From: JAEVLT01 sp050496765
GTDB lineage: Bacteria; Bacillota; Bacilli; Bacillales; Cytobacillaceae
DNA: 64,000 nt
Assembly (NCBI RefSeq): GCF_050496765.1
Contig: NZ_JBNWEO010000018.1
Location: 62,001 to 126,000, forward strand
Direction of reading: 5' to 3'
Position 1 is the first letter of the stretch; every line of letters starts with the position of its first letter. The notes below the pieces were generated by a model that worked only from the letters and a program-made list of their open reading frames with translations, had not been told where the DNA came from and did not search any database. Positions 8,768 through 16,937 of this stretch are shown one piece after another. A program made the translations under genes and the position numbers.

Positions 8768-9283
8768 ATTAGCAAAGATATGTTGTTAAACGAGGGCATT
8801 CGAGCTCGTGAAGTGCGGTTGATCGATCAAAACGGCGAGCAGCTTGGGATTAAGTCGAAAAATGAAGCGCTGGAAATTGCTGGCAGAGCCAATCTTGACT
8901 TAGTGCTTGTGGCGCCGAATGCAAAGCCTCCGGTAGCTCGAATTATGGATTATGGCAAATTTAAATTCGAGCAACAGAAGAAGGAAAAAGAGGCTCGTAA
9001 AAATCAAAAAATTATTAATGTGAAAGAAGTTCGTCTAAGTCCGACAATTGATGAGCATGACTTTAATACAAAGCTGCGCAATGCCATTAAATTCCTGGAA
9101 AAAGGCGATAAGGTAAAAGCCTCGATTCGCTTTAAAGGACGGGCCATTACCCATAAAGAAATCGGTCAAAAAGTGTTAGACCGTTTTGCTGAAGCGTGCA
9201 AGGAAGTTGCTGCAATTGAGTCACATCCAAAAATGGATGGCCGGAGCATGTTTCTCGTTTTAGCACCTAAAAACGACAAGTAA
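8768..9283 (+). CDS. infC: Translation initiation factor IF-3 (AUU start)
   Basis: A 171-residue IF-3 that binds the 30S subunit, discriminates start codons and prevents subunit joining. The protein begins at (M)SKDMLLNEGIRAREVRLI, encoded from ATTAGCAAA at 8768, 7 bases after GGAGGTG (8754-8760). No ATG, GTG or TTG fits the family N terminus: upstream in-frame starts add at least 8 non-family residues and lie over the RBS. AUU starts at infC are established and allow IF-3 to limit its own translation. N domain, lysine-rich linker (QQKKEKEARKNQK) and C domain are complete. First gene of infC-rpmI-rplT. Confidence 0.96.
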   Translation: MSKDMLLNEGIRAREVRLIDQNGEQLGIKSKNEALEIAGRANLDLVLVAPNAKPPVARIMDYGKFKFEQQKKEKEARKNQKIINVKEVRLSPTIDEHDFNTKLRNAIKFLEKGDKVKASIRFKGRAITHKEIGQKVLDRFAEACKEVAAIESHPKMDGRSMFLVLAPKNDK

Positions 9284-9299
9284 CAGGGAGGAATTCCAA

Positions 9300-9500
9300 A
9301 TGCCAAAAATGAAAACACACCGCGGTGCTGCAAAGCGCTTTAAGAAAACAGGTACTGGTCAGCTGAAACGTGACCACGCTTATACAAGCCACCTATTTGC
9401 AAACAAATCGACAAAAGCAAAGCGTAAGCTCCGCAAAGCAGCACTTGTTTCAAAAGGTGATTTCAAACGCATCCGTCAATTATTAGACAACATTAAGTAA
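9300..9500 (+). CDS. rpmI: 50S ribosomal protein L35
   Basis: A 66-residue, highly basic protein with the family N terminus MPKMKTHRGAAKRFKKTG. ATG at 9300 follows GGGAGGA 16 bases after infC. L35 binds 23S rRNA in the large subunit. Middle gene of the infC-rpmI-rplT operon, controlled by the L20 leader. Confidence 0.98.
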   Translation: MPKMKTHRGAAKRFKKTGTGQLKRDHAYTSHLFANKSTKAKRKLRKAALVSKGDFKRIRQLLDNIK

Positions 9501-9535
9501 TCGAGAAGCGTCGATTCATACAGGAGGGAAATTAA

Positions 9536-9895
9536 ATGCCACGTGTAAAAGGCGGTACAGTTACTCGCAAACGTCGTAAAAAAGTTCTTAAATTAGCAAA
9601 AGGTTATTTCGGTTCAAAACATACATTATATAAAGTTGCCAACCAGCAAGTGATGAAGTCTCTAATGTATGCATTCCGCGACCGTCGCCAGAAAAAACGC
9701 GACTTCCGCAAACTTTGGATTACTCGTATCAACGCAGCTGCACGCATAAACGGTCTTTCTTACAGCCGTTTAATGCATGGCTTAAAGCTTGCCGGCGTTG
9801 AAGTAAACCGCAAAATGCTTGCTGAACTCGCTGTAAGCGATGCTGCGGCATTCACAGAATTAGCAAACATTGCAAAACAGCAATTCAATAAATAA
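9536..9895 (+). CDS. rplT: 50S ribosomal protein L20
   Basis: A 119-residue basic protein starting MPRVKGGTVTRKRRKK, complete to the C-terminal globular domain. L20 is an early assembly protein of the large subunit and, in Bacillus, the repressor of its own operon through the leader at 8490-8626. ATG at 9536 follows AGGAGGG. A terminator follows at 9906. Confidence 0.98.
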   Translation: MPRVKGGTVTRKRRKKVLKLAKGYFGSKHTLYKVANQQVMKSLMYAFRDRRQKKRDFRKLWITRINAAARINGLSYSRLMHGLKLAGVEVNRKMLAELAVSDAAAFTELANIAKQQFNK

Positions 9896-9905
9896 AATAG
9901 AAAAA

Positions 9906-9936
9906 GAGTCATTCTCATCATGAGGATGGCTTTTTG
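9906..9936 (+). terminator. Terminator after rplT
   Basis: AGTCATTCTCATC / ATGAGGATGGCT stem followed by TTTTT. Confidence 0.85.
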
Positions 9937-9960
9937 TGTAACAATGGGAGGAGAATGCAA

Positions 9961-10227
9961 TTGAATACTTTGGTAGCCGCGGGGTACATGATCATGAATA
10001 TCATCGGGCTGTATATAATGGCGGATGACAAAAAAAGAGCAAAAAACCATCAATACCGAATTCCGGAAAAAACCTTGTGGCTTGTGGCTTTAGTTGGTGG
10101 TGCAGTGGGCACAACGATCGGTATGAAGCTTTTCCGTCATAAAACGAAACATTTTTTATTTAAATTTGGTTTTCCACTGCTGGCGATGATTGAAATCATA
10201 TTCATTATTTTCTTCTTTTTAAAATAA
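9961..10227 (+). CDS. ysdA: DUF1294 small membrane protein (YsdA-like)
   Basis: About 88 residues with two or three hydrophobic segments and the family core DKKRAKNHQYRIPE followed by GGAVGTTIGMKLFRHKTKH. This is the DUF1294 family, known in Bacillus as YsdA and of unknown function. TTG at 9961 is 7 bases from GGGAGGAGA; an in-frame ATG at 9955 sits too close to that site. Its place directly after rplT matches B. subtilis. C-terminal helix IEIIFIIFFFLK ends in the membrane. Confidence 0.88.
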   Translation: MNTLVAAGYMIMNIIGLYIMADDKKRAKNHQYRIPEKTLWLVALVGGAVGTTIGMKLFRHKTKHFLFKFGFPLLAMIEIIFIIFFFLK

Positions 10228-10289
10228 CCTTTGTTTACTGAAAAAAGTTTCAATTTGAGATACTATTGCATCATGAAAGGATGATGAAA

Positions 10290-10781
10290 ATGCGGCTGGA
10301 AAATTTATTTAAGATGCAAAAGGCACTTGACCGCTACATAGAGGAAAACCATGGTTTGCAAAACGAAGATTTATTTGATCGAAAAGTCCTTGCGCTCTTG
10401 GTAGAAATTGGCGAATTGGCAAACGAAACACGAAGCTTTAAATTTTGGAGTTTAAAACCTTCTTCTGAAAAACAAGTGATTTTAGAGGAATTTGTTGACG
10501 GCATTCATTTTATTCTCTCGCTCGGGTTAGAAAGCGGTTTTGACGAGCGGCTGATTGCAGTAGAGGAAAACCCATCTGCCGTCACGATAAATGAGCAATT
10601 TTTAAAAATCTATCGAAGTGTTTGCGATTTCCAAACTTCAAGGCGTTTAGAGGACTATAGGGCTGTGATTGAGTACTATCTCCAATTAGCAGTGCAGCTT
10701 GGTATAACGAACGAAGAAATCGAACAAGCATATATTCAAAAAAATGAAGTAAATTATAAAAGGCAAGAGAACAATTATTAG
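10290..10781 (+). CDS. Dimeric dUTPase (MazG-like all-alpha fold)
   Basis: A 163-residue protein with the acidic metal-binding helices EIGELANE and EEFVDGIHF, characteristic of dimeric (type 2) dUTP diphosphatases. These hydrolyse dUTP to dUMP and pyrophosphate, keeping uracil out of DNA and feeding thymidylate synthesis. ATG at 10290 follows GAAAGGATGATG; earlier in-frame ATGs at 10266 and 10281 are less well placed. It lies between ysdA and the M42 peptidase, where B. subtilis carries ysdB instead. Confidence 0.85.
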   Translation: MRLENLFKMQKALDRYIEENHGLQNEDLFDRKVLALLVEIGELANETRSFKFWSLKPSSEKQVILEEFVDGIHFILSLGLESGFDERLIAVEENPSAVTINEQFLKIYRSVCDFQTSRRLEDYRAVIEYYLQLAVQLGITNEEIEQAYIQKNEVNYKRQENNY

Positions 10782-10798
10782 TAGAAAATTTGTACAGT

Positions 10799-10807
10799 TG
10801 TTATAAT
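10799..10807 (+). promoter_or_regulatory. Extended -10 promoter before ysdC
   Basis: TGT directly before TATAAT (10802-10807), a TGn extended -10; the candidate -35 TTAGTA at 10778 is poor. Confidence 0.45.
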
Positions 10808-10843
10808 GAAAATGTACATATTATAAAAATAGGAGGTTAAATT

Positions 10844-11929
10844 TTGGCAAAATTAGATGAGACTTTAACCATGTTAAAAGACTTAACCGATGCAAAAGGA
10901 ATTCCGGGGAATGAGCGTGAAGTGCGCGAAGTCATGAAAAAATACATAGAGCCATTTGCAGATGAAATCACCTATGATGGGCTAGGAAGCTTAATTGCCA
11001 AAAAAACCGGCAAAGAAGGCGGGCCAAAAATCATGGTTGCCGGACATCTTGATGAAGTTGGTTTTATGGTCACGCAAATTGATGAGAAAGGTTTCCTGCG
11101 CTTTCAGACTGTTGGCGGATGGTGGTCGCAGGTTATGCTTGCCCAGCGGGTGACGATTGTGACCCGAAAAGGGGATATTACCGGAATCATTGGTTCGAAG
11201 CCGCCGCATGTATTATCGCCGGAAGCACGCAAAAAACCAGTTGAAATAAAAGATATGTTTATTGATATCGGTGCCTCAAGCCGCGAAGAAGCGGAGCAAT
11301 GGGGAGTGCGTCCTGGAGATATGGTAGTGCCGTATTTTGAATTTACTGTGATGAACAATGAGAAGATGTTGCTTGCGAAAGCATGGGATAACCGGATCGG
11401 CTGCGCCATTGCCATTGATGTCTTAAAGCAATTGAAAAATACAGATCATCCAAATGTTGTTTACGGCGTTGGCACGATTCAAGAAGAAGTAGGCCTGCGT
11501 GGAGCCCGCACCGCTACATCTGTCATTCAGCCGGATATCGGTTTTGCCGTTGATGTCGGTATTGCTGGCGATACGCCAGGAATCTCTGAAAAAGAAGCGC
11601 TTAGTAAGATGGGCAAAGGACCGCAAATTATTCTTTACGACGCATCGCTTGTTTCCCATAAGGGCTTGCGTGATTTTGTAACAGATGTTGCAGATGAAAT
11701 GAATATACCTTACCAGTTCGATGCGATCGCTGGCGGCGGCACGGATGCCGGTTCGATCCATTTAACCCATAACGGCGTGCCAGCATTGGCGATCACAATT
11801 GCCACTCGCTATATCCATTCACATGCAGCGATGCTTCACCGCGATGACTACGAGAATGCCGTTAAGCTGATCGTCGAAGTCATTAAACGGCTTGATCAAG
11901 AAACAGTTGAGCAAATTACATTTGATTAA
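10844..11929 (+). CDS. ysdC: M42 family metallopeptidase (YsdC)
   Basis: A 361-residue cytoplasmic co-catalytic metallo-aminopeptidase of the M42 (FrvX/PepA glutamyl-aminopeptidase) family. Metal and catalytic residues appear in order: AGHLDEVGF (His/Asp), AWDNRIGC (Asp), IQEEVGLRG (Glu-Glu), FAVDVGIAGDTP (Asp) and YIHSHAAM (His). TTG at 10844 follows AGGAGG. Members trim peptides or, in related enzymes, have cellulase-like annotations; the true substrate is unknown. Followed by a strong two-way terminator shared with convergent sspI. Confidence 0.92.
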   Translation: MAKLDETLTMLKDLTDAKGIPGNEREVREVMKKYIEPFADEITYDGLGSLIAKKTGKEGGPKIMVAGHLDEVGFMVTQIDEKGFLRFQTVGGWWSQVMLAQRVTIVTRKGDITGIIGSKPPHVLSPEARKKPVEIKDMFIDIGASSREEAEQWGVRPGDMVVPYFEFTVMNNEKMLLAKAWDNRIGCAIAIDVLKQLKNTDHPNVVYGVGTIQEEVGLRGARTATSVIQPDIGFAVDVGIAGDTPGISEKEALSKMGKGPQIILYDASLVSHKGLRDFVTDVADEMNIPYQFDAIAGGGTDAGSIHLTHNGVPALAITIATRYIHSHAAMLHRDDYENAVKLIVEVIKRLDQETVEQITFD

Positions 11930-11964
11930 AAAAAATGCGGGTGCCAAATCTTCTTGGCACCCGC
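11930..11964. terminator. Bidirectional terminator between ysdC and sspI
   Basis: Perfect 11-bp stem GCGGGTGCCAA / TTGGCACCCGC, with A6 on the left; it serves the - strand best and also closes ysdC. Confidence 0.85.
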
Positions 11965-11980
11965 TTTCTATCAAATCCAA

Positions 11981-12190
11981 TTATTTTTTTAATCCGCTTT
12001 CAAGCGTTTCGAGCATTTCATTCTTCTCTTGTTCGGAAGATTTTTTCCAAATCACTTCAAACAAGACTCCAAGACCCGGGAGCATTTTTTCTTCACCGGT
12101 TTGAATGGCGTCGACAATGGTGTCTTCCAACTGATCCTTTGTATTGCCGGAAACATTGTGGATAATGGCATTGCGCAAATTTAAATTCAT
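11981..12190 (-). CDS. sspI: Small acid-soluble spore protein SspI
   Basis: A 69-residue SspI-type minor SASP (not the DNA-binding alpha/beta class). Sequence NLNLRNAIIHNVSGNT and GEEKMLPGLGVLFEVIWKKS match B. subtilis SspI almost throughout. The ATG at 12190 follows AAGGAGTG; a 6-residue upstream extension lacks a ribosome binding site. SspI is made in the forespore under sigma-G. On the presumed promoter side a CATAATA -10 box can be seen on the - strand, but no good -35. It is convergent with ysdC and divergent from ysgA. Confidence 0.93.
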   Translation of the reverse strand: MNLNLRNAIIHNVSGNTKDQLEDTIVDAIQTGEEKMLPGLGVLFEVIWKKSSEQEKNEMLETLESGLKK

Positions 12191-12242
12191 TCCTGCACAC
12201 TCCTTCATTAACTTTTCTTCGTTTAGCTTTTCACGTTATCGT

Positions 12243-12271
12243 TTTATTATGTATTTTAATTGCGCTATAAT
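12243..12271 (+). promoter_or_regulatory. Promoter of ysgA
   Basis: TATAAT at 12266-12271 with a weak TTTATT 17 bases upstream. Confidence 0.4.
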
Positions 12272-12309
12272 GAAAAAATTAGAAGAGTATAGGTAAAGGG
12301 GACAAACTA

Positions 12310-13068
12310 TTGAAATCAATTCAATCTAGTAAAAATCCACAGGTGAAACAGTGGAAAAAGCTTTTAACCAAAAAAGAACGGGACAAAACAGGAACTTTTT
12401 TAATCGAAGGCTTTCATTTAGTTGAAGAAGCGTTGAAACAGCATGATTTTGTATTGGAATTGATTGTTTCGGAAACTGTGGAGTTGCCGCCGCGTTTGGA
12501 TTATGGAACAGCCTCCATTACCTTTGTGACCGAAGAAATTTCCAAGCAACTATCCGACACGGAAGCACCGCAAGGAATTTATGCCGTCTGCAGACAGATG
12601 GAGCAGGCCTCATCGCTTCAGGATGCACGCAGTTTGCTGTTACTTGATGCCGTTCAAGATCCGGGGAACTTAGGAACAATAATCCGTACCGCCGATGCCG
12701 CCGGAATGGAGGCGGTGGTTGTTGGAAAAGGAAGCGTTGATCTATATAACCCGAAAGTGCTCCGTTCCGCGCAAGGAAGTCATTTTCATCTGCCGATCAT
12801 AAGCGGGGATCTAACCGAATGGATCCCCCGGTTGAAGGAGAAAAAGATTCCGGTCTACGGTACGGCGCTTGAAAAGGCAACGGTTTATACAGAAATCAAA
12901 CCGGTTAGCCAGTTTGCTCTCATTGTCGGCAATGAGGGAAATGGTGTAAGCGAGGAGATTCTTTCGCAAACAGATGCCAATCTCTACATTCCGATCTATG
13001 GAAAAAGCGAATCACTGAATGTAGCCGTTGCTGCGGGGATTTTGCTGTACTATTTGAAACATCATTGA
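12310..13068 (+). CDS. ysgA: SpoU-family RNA 2'-O-methyltransferase (YsgA)
   Basis: A 252-residue TrmH/RlmB-type methyltransferase. The N-terminal SpoU substrate-binding domain (KERDKTGTFLIEGFHLVEEA) is followed by the SPOUT knot domain with LLLDAVQDPGNLGTIIRTAD (motif 1), ALIVGNEGNGVS (motif 2) and IPIYGKSESLNVAVAA (motif 3). The family methylates ribose in rRNA or tRNA with AdoMet; the exact target is not known here. TTG at 12310 follows AAAGGGG. It precedes pheS as in B. subtilis. Confidence 0.92.
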   Translation: MKSIQSSKNPQVKQWKKLLTKKERDKTGTFLIEGFHLVEEALKQHDFVLELIVSETVELPPRLDYGTASITFVTEEISKQLSDTEAPQGIYAVCRQMEQASSLQDARSLLLLDAVQDPGNLGTIIRTADAAGMEAVVVGKGSVDLYNPKVLRSAQGSHFHLPIISGDLTEWIPRLKEKKIPVYGTALEKATVYTEIKPVSQFALIVGNEGNGVSEEILSQTDANLYIPIYGKSESLNVAVAAGILLYYLKHH

Positions 13069-13082
13069 TTTTATTATATAAT
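13054..13082 (+). promoter_or_regulatory. Sigma-A promoter of pheST
   Basis: TTGAAA (13054-13059), 17 bases, TATAAT (13077-13082). The -35 lies inside the 3' end of ysgA. Confidence 0.75.
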
Positions 13083-13094
13083 TATCAACAATTG

Positions 13095-13362
13095 AAAAAT
13101 GACGAAAACGTTGACGGAGAAAAGTAGCTTGCAAATGAACCATTTAGGGAGAGAGTGCCGTGACTGAAAGCACTTTTATGGAGATGGCAAGAGAAGTTCA
13201 CCTCCCGAGTAGGCATCGGGACCATTTCATAGATCGAAATGTAAAGATGCTCCGGCCAAAGCCGTTATCCCAATCAAGCGAACACAATTGCACGGCAACA
13301 TGTGTTTACAAGGGTGGTACCGCGAATAAAACCTCGTCCCTTACCAGGGATGGGGTTTTTTT
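13095..13362 (+). promoter_or_regulatory. T-box riboswitch (tRNA-Phe) upstream of pheS
   Basis: T-box core GGGTGGTACCGCG at 13312-13324, preceded by stem I elements including AGTAG (near 13121) and the AGGGAGAGAGTG segment. The specifier TTC (Phe) is at 13197-13199 in GAGAAGTTCACC. Terminator stem ACCTCGTCCCT (13331-13341) / AGGGATGGGGT (13346-13356) ends in T7. Uncharged tRNA-Phe should turn on pheST. Confidence 0.95.
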
Positions 13363-13418
13363 ATGGGGAAAATACTTCGTTAACCAATCAAGTTTGATCA
13401 AATCAAGGAGGAATCAAC

Positions 13419-14456
13419 ATGCAAGAACGCTTACAGGAATTGCAGGCAGAAGCACTAAAGAAGATCGAGCAGTCAGCTAATGTAAAAGAATTAAATGAAG
13501 TCCGTGTTGCTTATCTTGGCAAAAAAGGACCCATTACTGAGGTTTTACGGGGAATGGGCAAATTATCGGCTGAAGAACGGCCGAAAATGGGTGCACTCGT
13601 TAACGAAGTCCGTGAGAAAATTTCTCAAAAAATTGAAGAGAAGCAAGCTGAACTGGAAGATGCAGCGGTTGCCGAAAAGCTGGCTTCCGAGACGATAGAT
13701 GTTACCCTTCCAGGACGTCCTGTCAAGGTTGGGACCCATCATCCACTAACAAAAATGATCGAAGAAATCGAGGACCTTTTTATTGGTATGGGCTATCAAA
13801 TTGCCGAAGGTCCTGAAGTTGAGCAGGATTACTACAACTTTGAAGCACTGAATTTGCCGAAAGGACATCCGGCCCGTGATATGCAGGATTCTTTTTACAT
13901 TACCGAAGAAATACTGTTAAGAACCCATACTTCCCCTGTCCAAGCTCGAACAATGGAAGAAAATCAAAGCAAAGGCTCGATCCGGATTATCTGTCCAGGT
14001 AAAGTGTATCGTCGCGATAATGATGATGCGACACACTCACATCAATTTATGCAAATTGAAGGCCTTGTTGTTGGTGAAAACATTCGAATGAGTGACTTAA
14101 AGGGAACTCTCGAAGTTTTTGCCAAAAAAATATTTGGTGAGGATCGCGAAATTCGCCTCCGCCCGAGCTTTTTTCCATTTACAGAGCCATCCGTAGAAAT
14201 GGATATTTCTTGCAAAATTTGCGGCGGAACAGGCTGCAATGTTTGCAAAGGAACCGGTTGGATTGAGATTCTTGGAGCCGGCATGGTTCATCCAAATGTT
14301 CTGCAAATGACTGGCTATGACCCGAAAAAATATACCGGATTTGCGTTCGGAATGGGGCCTGAGCGGATTGCCATGCTGAAATACGGAATCGATGACATCC
14401 GCCATTTTTACACAAATGATGTTCGGTTTTTAAAACAATTTGCAAAGCATGAATAA
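13419..14456 (+). CDS. pheS: Phenylalanyl-tRNA synthetase alpha subunit
   Basis: A 345-residue catalytic subunit. N-terminal coiled coil (about 1-85) binds tRNA; class II core contains motif 1 (HPLTKMIEEIEDLFIGMGYQ), motif 2 (RRDNDDATHSHQFMQIEGL), and motif 3 near GFAFGMGPERIAML. Forms an alpha2beta2 enzyme with PheT. ATG at 13419 follows AAGGAGG. The gene is 18 bases from pheT and co-transcribed under the T-box. Confidence 0.98.
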   Translation: MQERLQELQAEALKKIEQSANVKELNEVRVAYLGKKGPITEVLRGMGKLSAEERPKMGALVNEVREKISQKIEEKQAELEDAAVAEKLASETIDVTLPGRPVKVGTHHPLTKMIEEIEDLFIGMGYQIAEGPEVEQDYYNFEALNLPKGHPARDMQDSFYITEEILLRTHTSPVQARTMEENQSKGSIRIICPGKVYRRDNDDATHSHQFMQIEGLVVGENIRMSDLKGTLEVFAKKIFGEDREIRLRPSFFPFTEPSVEMDISCKICGGTGCNVCKGTGWIEILGAGMVHPNVLQMTGYDPKKYTGFAFGMGPERIAMLKYGIDDIRHFYTNDVRFLKQFAKHE

Positions 14457-14474
14457 TTGAGGGAGGAAAAAGGG

Positions 14475-16889
14475 ATGTTTGTTTCATATAAATGGCTTCA
14501 GGAGTATGTTAACCTTTCTGGAGTATCAGCAAAAGAATTGGCCGAAAAAATAACGAAAAGCGGGATTGAAGTGGAGGGTGTTGAGATCCTCAATGAGGGC
14601 ATTAAAGGCGTTGTCACAGGTTATGTTGTCGAACGTGAAAAACATCCAAATGCCGATAAACTGAACAAATGCCTTGTCGATATTGGCGGGGAAGCCCCGG
14701 TGCAAATCATTTGCGGAGCTCCGAATGTGGCTCAAGGGCAAAAAGTAGCGGTGGCAACGGTCGGCGCTGTTCTGCCAGGCAATTTTAAGATCAAAAAAGC
14801 GAAACTCCGCGGCGAAGAATCCAATGGCATGATTTGCTCCCTGCAAGAGCTTGGGATTGAAGGAAAAATCGTACCAAAAGAGTATGCTTCCGGAATTTTT
14901 GTCTTCCCTTCCGACACGCCTGTCGGCGAAGATGCGATTGCTTTGTTAAACCGGGATGATGCAATTTTAGAATTAGGACTGACACCAAACCGTGCCGACT
15001 GCTTGAGCATGCTCGGGGTTGGCTATGAAGTCGCCGCGATTTTAAATCGTGAAGTGAAACTTCCTGAAACGAAATTGCAATCATCGAATGCAAAAGCATC
15101 AGACCATATCACAGTTACGGTGGAAGCGACTGATGATAACCCATTATACACAGCAAAAGTGATTAAAAATGTTAAAATTGGCCCTTCACCATTATGGATG
15201 CAAACGCGTTTAATGTCAGCAGGCATCCGGCCGCACAACAATGTTGTTGATTGTACAAACTACATCTTATTGGAATACGGCCAGCCGCTGCACGCATTTG
15301 ATTACGACCGATTAGGCTCGAAAGAAATTCTTGTCCGCCGAGCAAAAGATGGAGAAGTCATCCAAACGCTCGATGATGTGGAACGCACGCTCTCGTCCGA
15401 TCATCTTGTGATTACGAATGGGACGGTGCCAGTAGCTCTTGCGGGCGTAATGGGCGGCGCCAATTCAGAAGTAAATATAGATACTACAACTGTTCTGCTT
15501 GAATCCGCTTATTTTAATGGGGCAACGATCCGCAAAGCATCCAAGGATCATGGTTTGAGAAGTGAGGCGAGCGCCCGTTATGAAAAAGGAGTCGATCCTA
15601 ATCGGGTACGTGCAGCTGGTGACCGGGCTGCCTATTTAATAGCGAAATATGCCAATGGTGAAGTGTTAGAGGGAACCGTTGCGGTTGACACCTTAAACAT
15701 CGAACCGGCAGTCGTTTCGATCACCTTGGAAAAAATCAATCGTGTGCTCGGCACGACACTGATGATGAGTGAGGTAGAAGAAATTTTTTCCCGCCTGCAA
15801 TTTGAAGCAAGCGTAGCCGGCGAAACGATTACAGTAACGGTTCCTACCCGCAGAGGCGATATTAAAATTGAAGAAGATTTAATTGAGGAAGTTGCCCGTA
15901 TCTATGGCTACGATTTCATTCCCAAAACGTTGCCGGTTGGTTCATCTTCACCAGGAAATTTAAGCAATTATCAGCAAAAACGCCGAGTTGTCCGCCGTTT
16001 TCTTGAAGGTGCCGGTCTCTTCCAAGCGGTAACGTATTCGTTAACAAGCGAAGAGCGAGTGGCCCAATATGCGCTAGAAAACAGGGATCCAATCCGCTTG
16101 GCGATGCCGATGAGCGAAGACCGTAGCATGCTAAGGATGAGCATTGTACCACAGCTTTTAGAAGTATTAAAATACAACAGTGCCCGTCAAAATGACAGTT
16201 TGGCTGTTTATGAAATAGGAGCCGTCTTTCTGGCAAACGGGCAAGATGCACAGCCGGAGGAGCAAGAACATGCTGCTGCAGCGATTACCGGTCTTTGGTA
16301 TAGCCATTCATGGCAAGGGGAGAAAAAGCCGGTTGACTTCTTTGTGCTCAAAGGCATTGTAGAAGGTTTGGTCGAAAAGCTTGGCCTTACAAATCAAATT
16401 GCTTATAAAAAAGCAACCGTTGAGGGCATGCATCCGGGAAGAACCGCTGAGGTGCAGCTAAATGGAAAAACAATCGGCTTTGTTGGCCAGGTGCATCCAA
16501 ACCGACAAAAAGAGCTGGACTTAAAAGATACATTTGTATTCGAACTAAACTTACAGGCCATTTTAGAAGCTTCTTCTGAACCGCTGCAATACAAGGCAAT
16601 CCCAAGGTTCCCATCGATTACAAGGGATATTGCGCTTGTGACCGATGCCAAAACGGAAGCTGAAACCTTGAAGCAAATTATCTTTGCTGCAGGGCAGCCG
16701 CTTTTAACAGAAGCAGCCGTTTTTGACCTTTATGAAGGTGAACATATGGAAAAAGGCAAGAAATCGATTGCCTTTTCATTGAAATACATGGATCCGGAAC
16801 GGACGTTAACAGATGAAGAGGTTACAAAAGTGCATGAAAAAGTGTTGCAGGCTCTCGAAGAAAAAGCCGGAGCTGTTTTAAGAGGATAA
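14475..16889 (+). CDS. pheT: Phenylalanyl-tRNA synthetase beta subunit
   Basis: An 804-residue subunit with the expected order: EMAP-type tRNA-binding domain (about 40-150, IICGAPNV), B3/B4 editing domain, B5 domain (about 405-475), catalytic-like core, and C-terminal FDX-ACB anticodon-binding domain ending ALEEKAGAVLRG. The editing site removes Tyr from tRNA-Phe. ATG at 14475 (MFVSYKWLQEYV) is 8 bases from GAGGGAGG; the GTG-like extension from 14457 is non-family. Full length; second gene of the T-box operon. Confidence 0.97.
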   Translation: MFVSYKWLQEYVNLSGVSAKELAEKITKSGIEVEGVEILNEGIKGVVTGYVVEREKHPNADKLNKCLVDIGGEAPVQIICGAPNVAQGQKVAVATVGAVLPGNFKIKKAKLRGEESNGMICSLQELGIEGKIVPKEYASGIFVFPSDTPVGEDAIALLNRDDAILELGLTPNRADCLSMLGVGYEVAAILNREVKLPETKLQSSNAKASDHITVTVEATDDNPLYTAKVIKNVKIGPSPLWMQTRLMSAGIRPHNNVVDCTNYILLEYGQPLHAFDYDRLGSKEILVRRAKDGEVIQTLDDVERTLSSDHLVITNGTVPVALAGVMGGANSEVNIDTTTVLLESAYFNGATIRKASKDHGLRSEASARYEKGVDPNRVRAAGDRAAYLIAKYANGEVLEGTVAVDTLNIEPAVVSITLEKINRVLGTTLMMSEVEEIFSRLQFEASVAGETITVTVPTRRGDIKIEEDLIEEVARIYGYDFIPKTLPVGSSSPGNLSNYQQKRRVVRRFLEGAGLFQAVTYSLTSEERVAQYALENRDPIRLAMPMSEDRSMLRMSIVPQLLEVLKYNSARQNDSLAVYEIGAVFLANGQDAQPEEQEHAAAAITGLWYSHSWQGEKKPVDFFVLKGIVEGLVEKLGLTNQIAYKKATVEGMHPGRTAEVQLNGKTIGFVGQVHPNRQKELDLKDTFVFELNLQAILEASSEPLQYKAIPRFPSITRDIALVTDAKTEAETLKQIIFAAGQPLLTEAAVFDLYEGEHMEKGKKSIAFSLKYMDPERTLTDEEVTKVHEKVLQALEEKAGAVLRG

Positions 16890-16897
16890 GATTTAAG

Positions 16898-16937
16898 AAA
16901 AAGCAGTTGTTTTGAAAAACAACTGCTTTTTGTTTTT
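16898..16937. terminator. Bidirectional terminator between pheT and rnhC
   Basis: AAAAAGCAGTTGTTTT-GAA-AAACAACTGCTTTTT, then TGTTTTTTT; symmetric A and T runs serve both converging genes. Confidence 0.9.

Noticed and set aside
13103..13116. cre-like sequence CGAAAACGTTGACG
   Set aside because: The outer bases do not match and it lies in the pheS T-box stem I region; chance or RNA structure is likelier.
13160..13480. Open frame across the pheS leader
   Set aside because: It is laid over the T-box elements and terminator, which fully explain this DNA.
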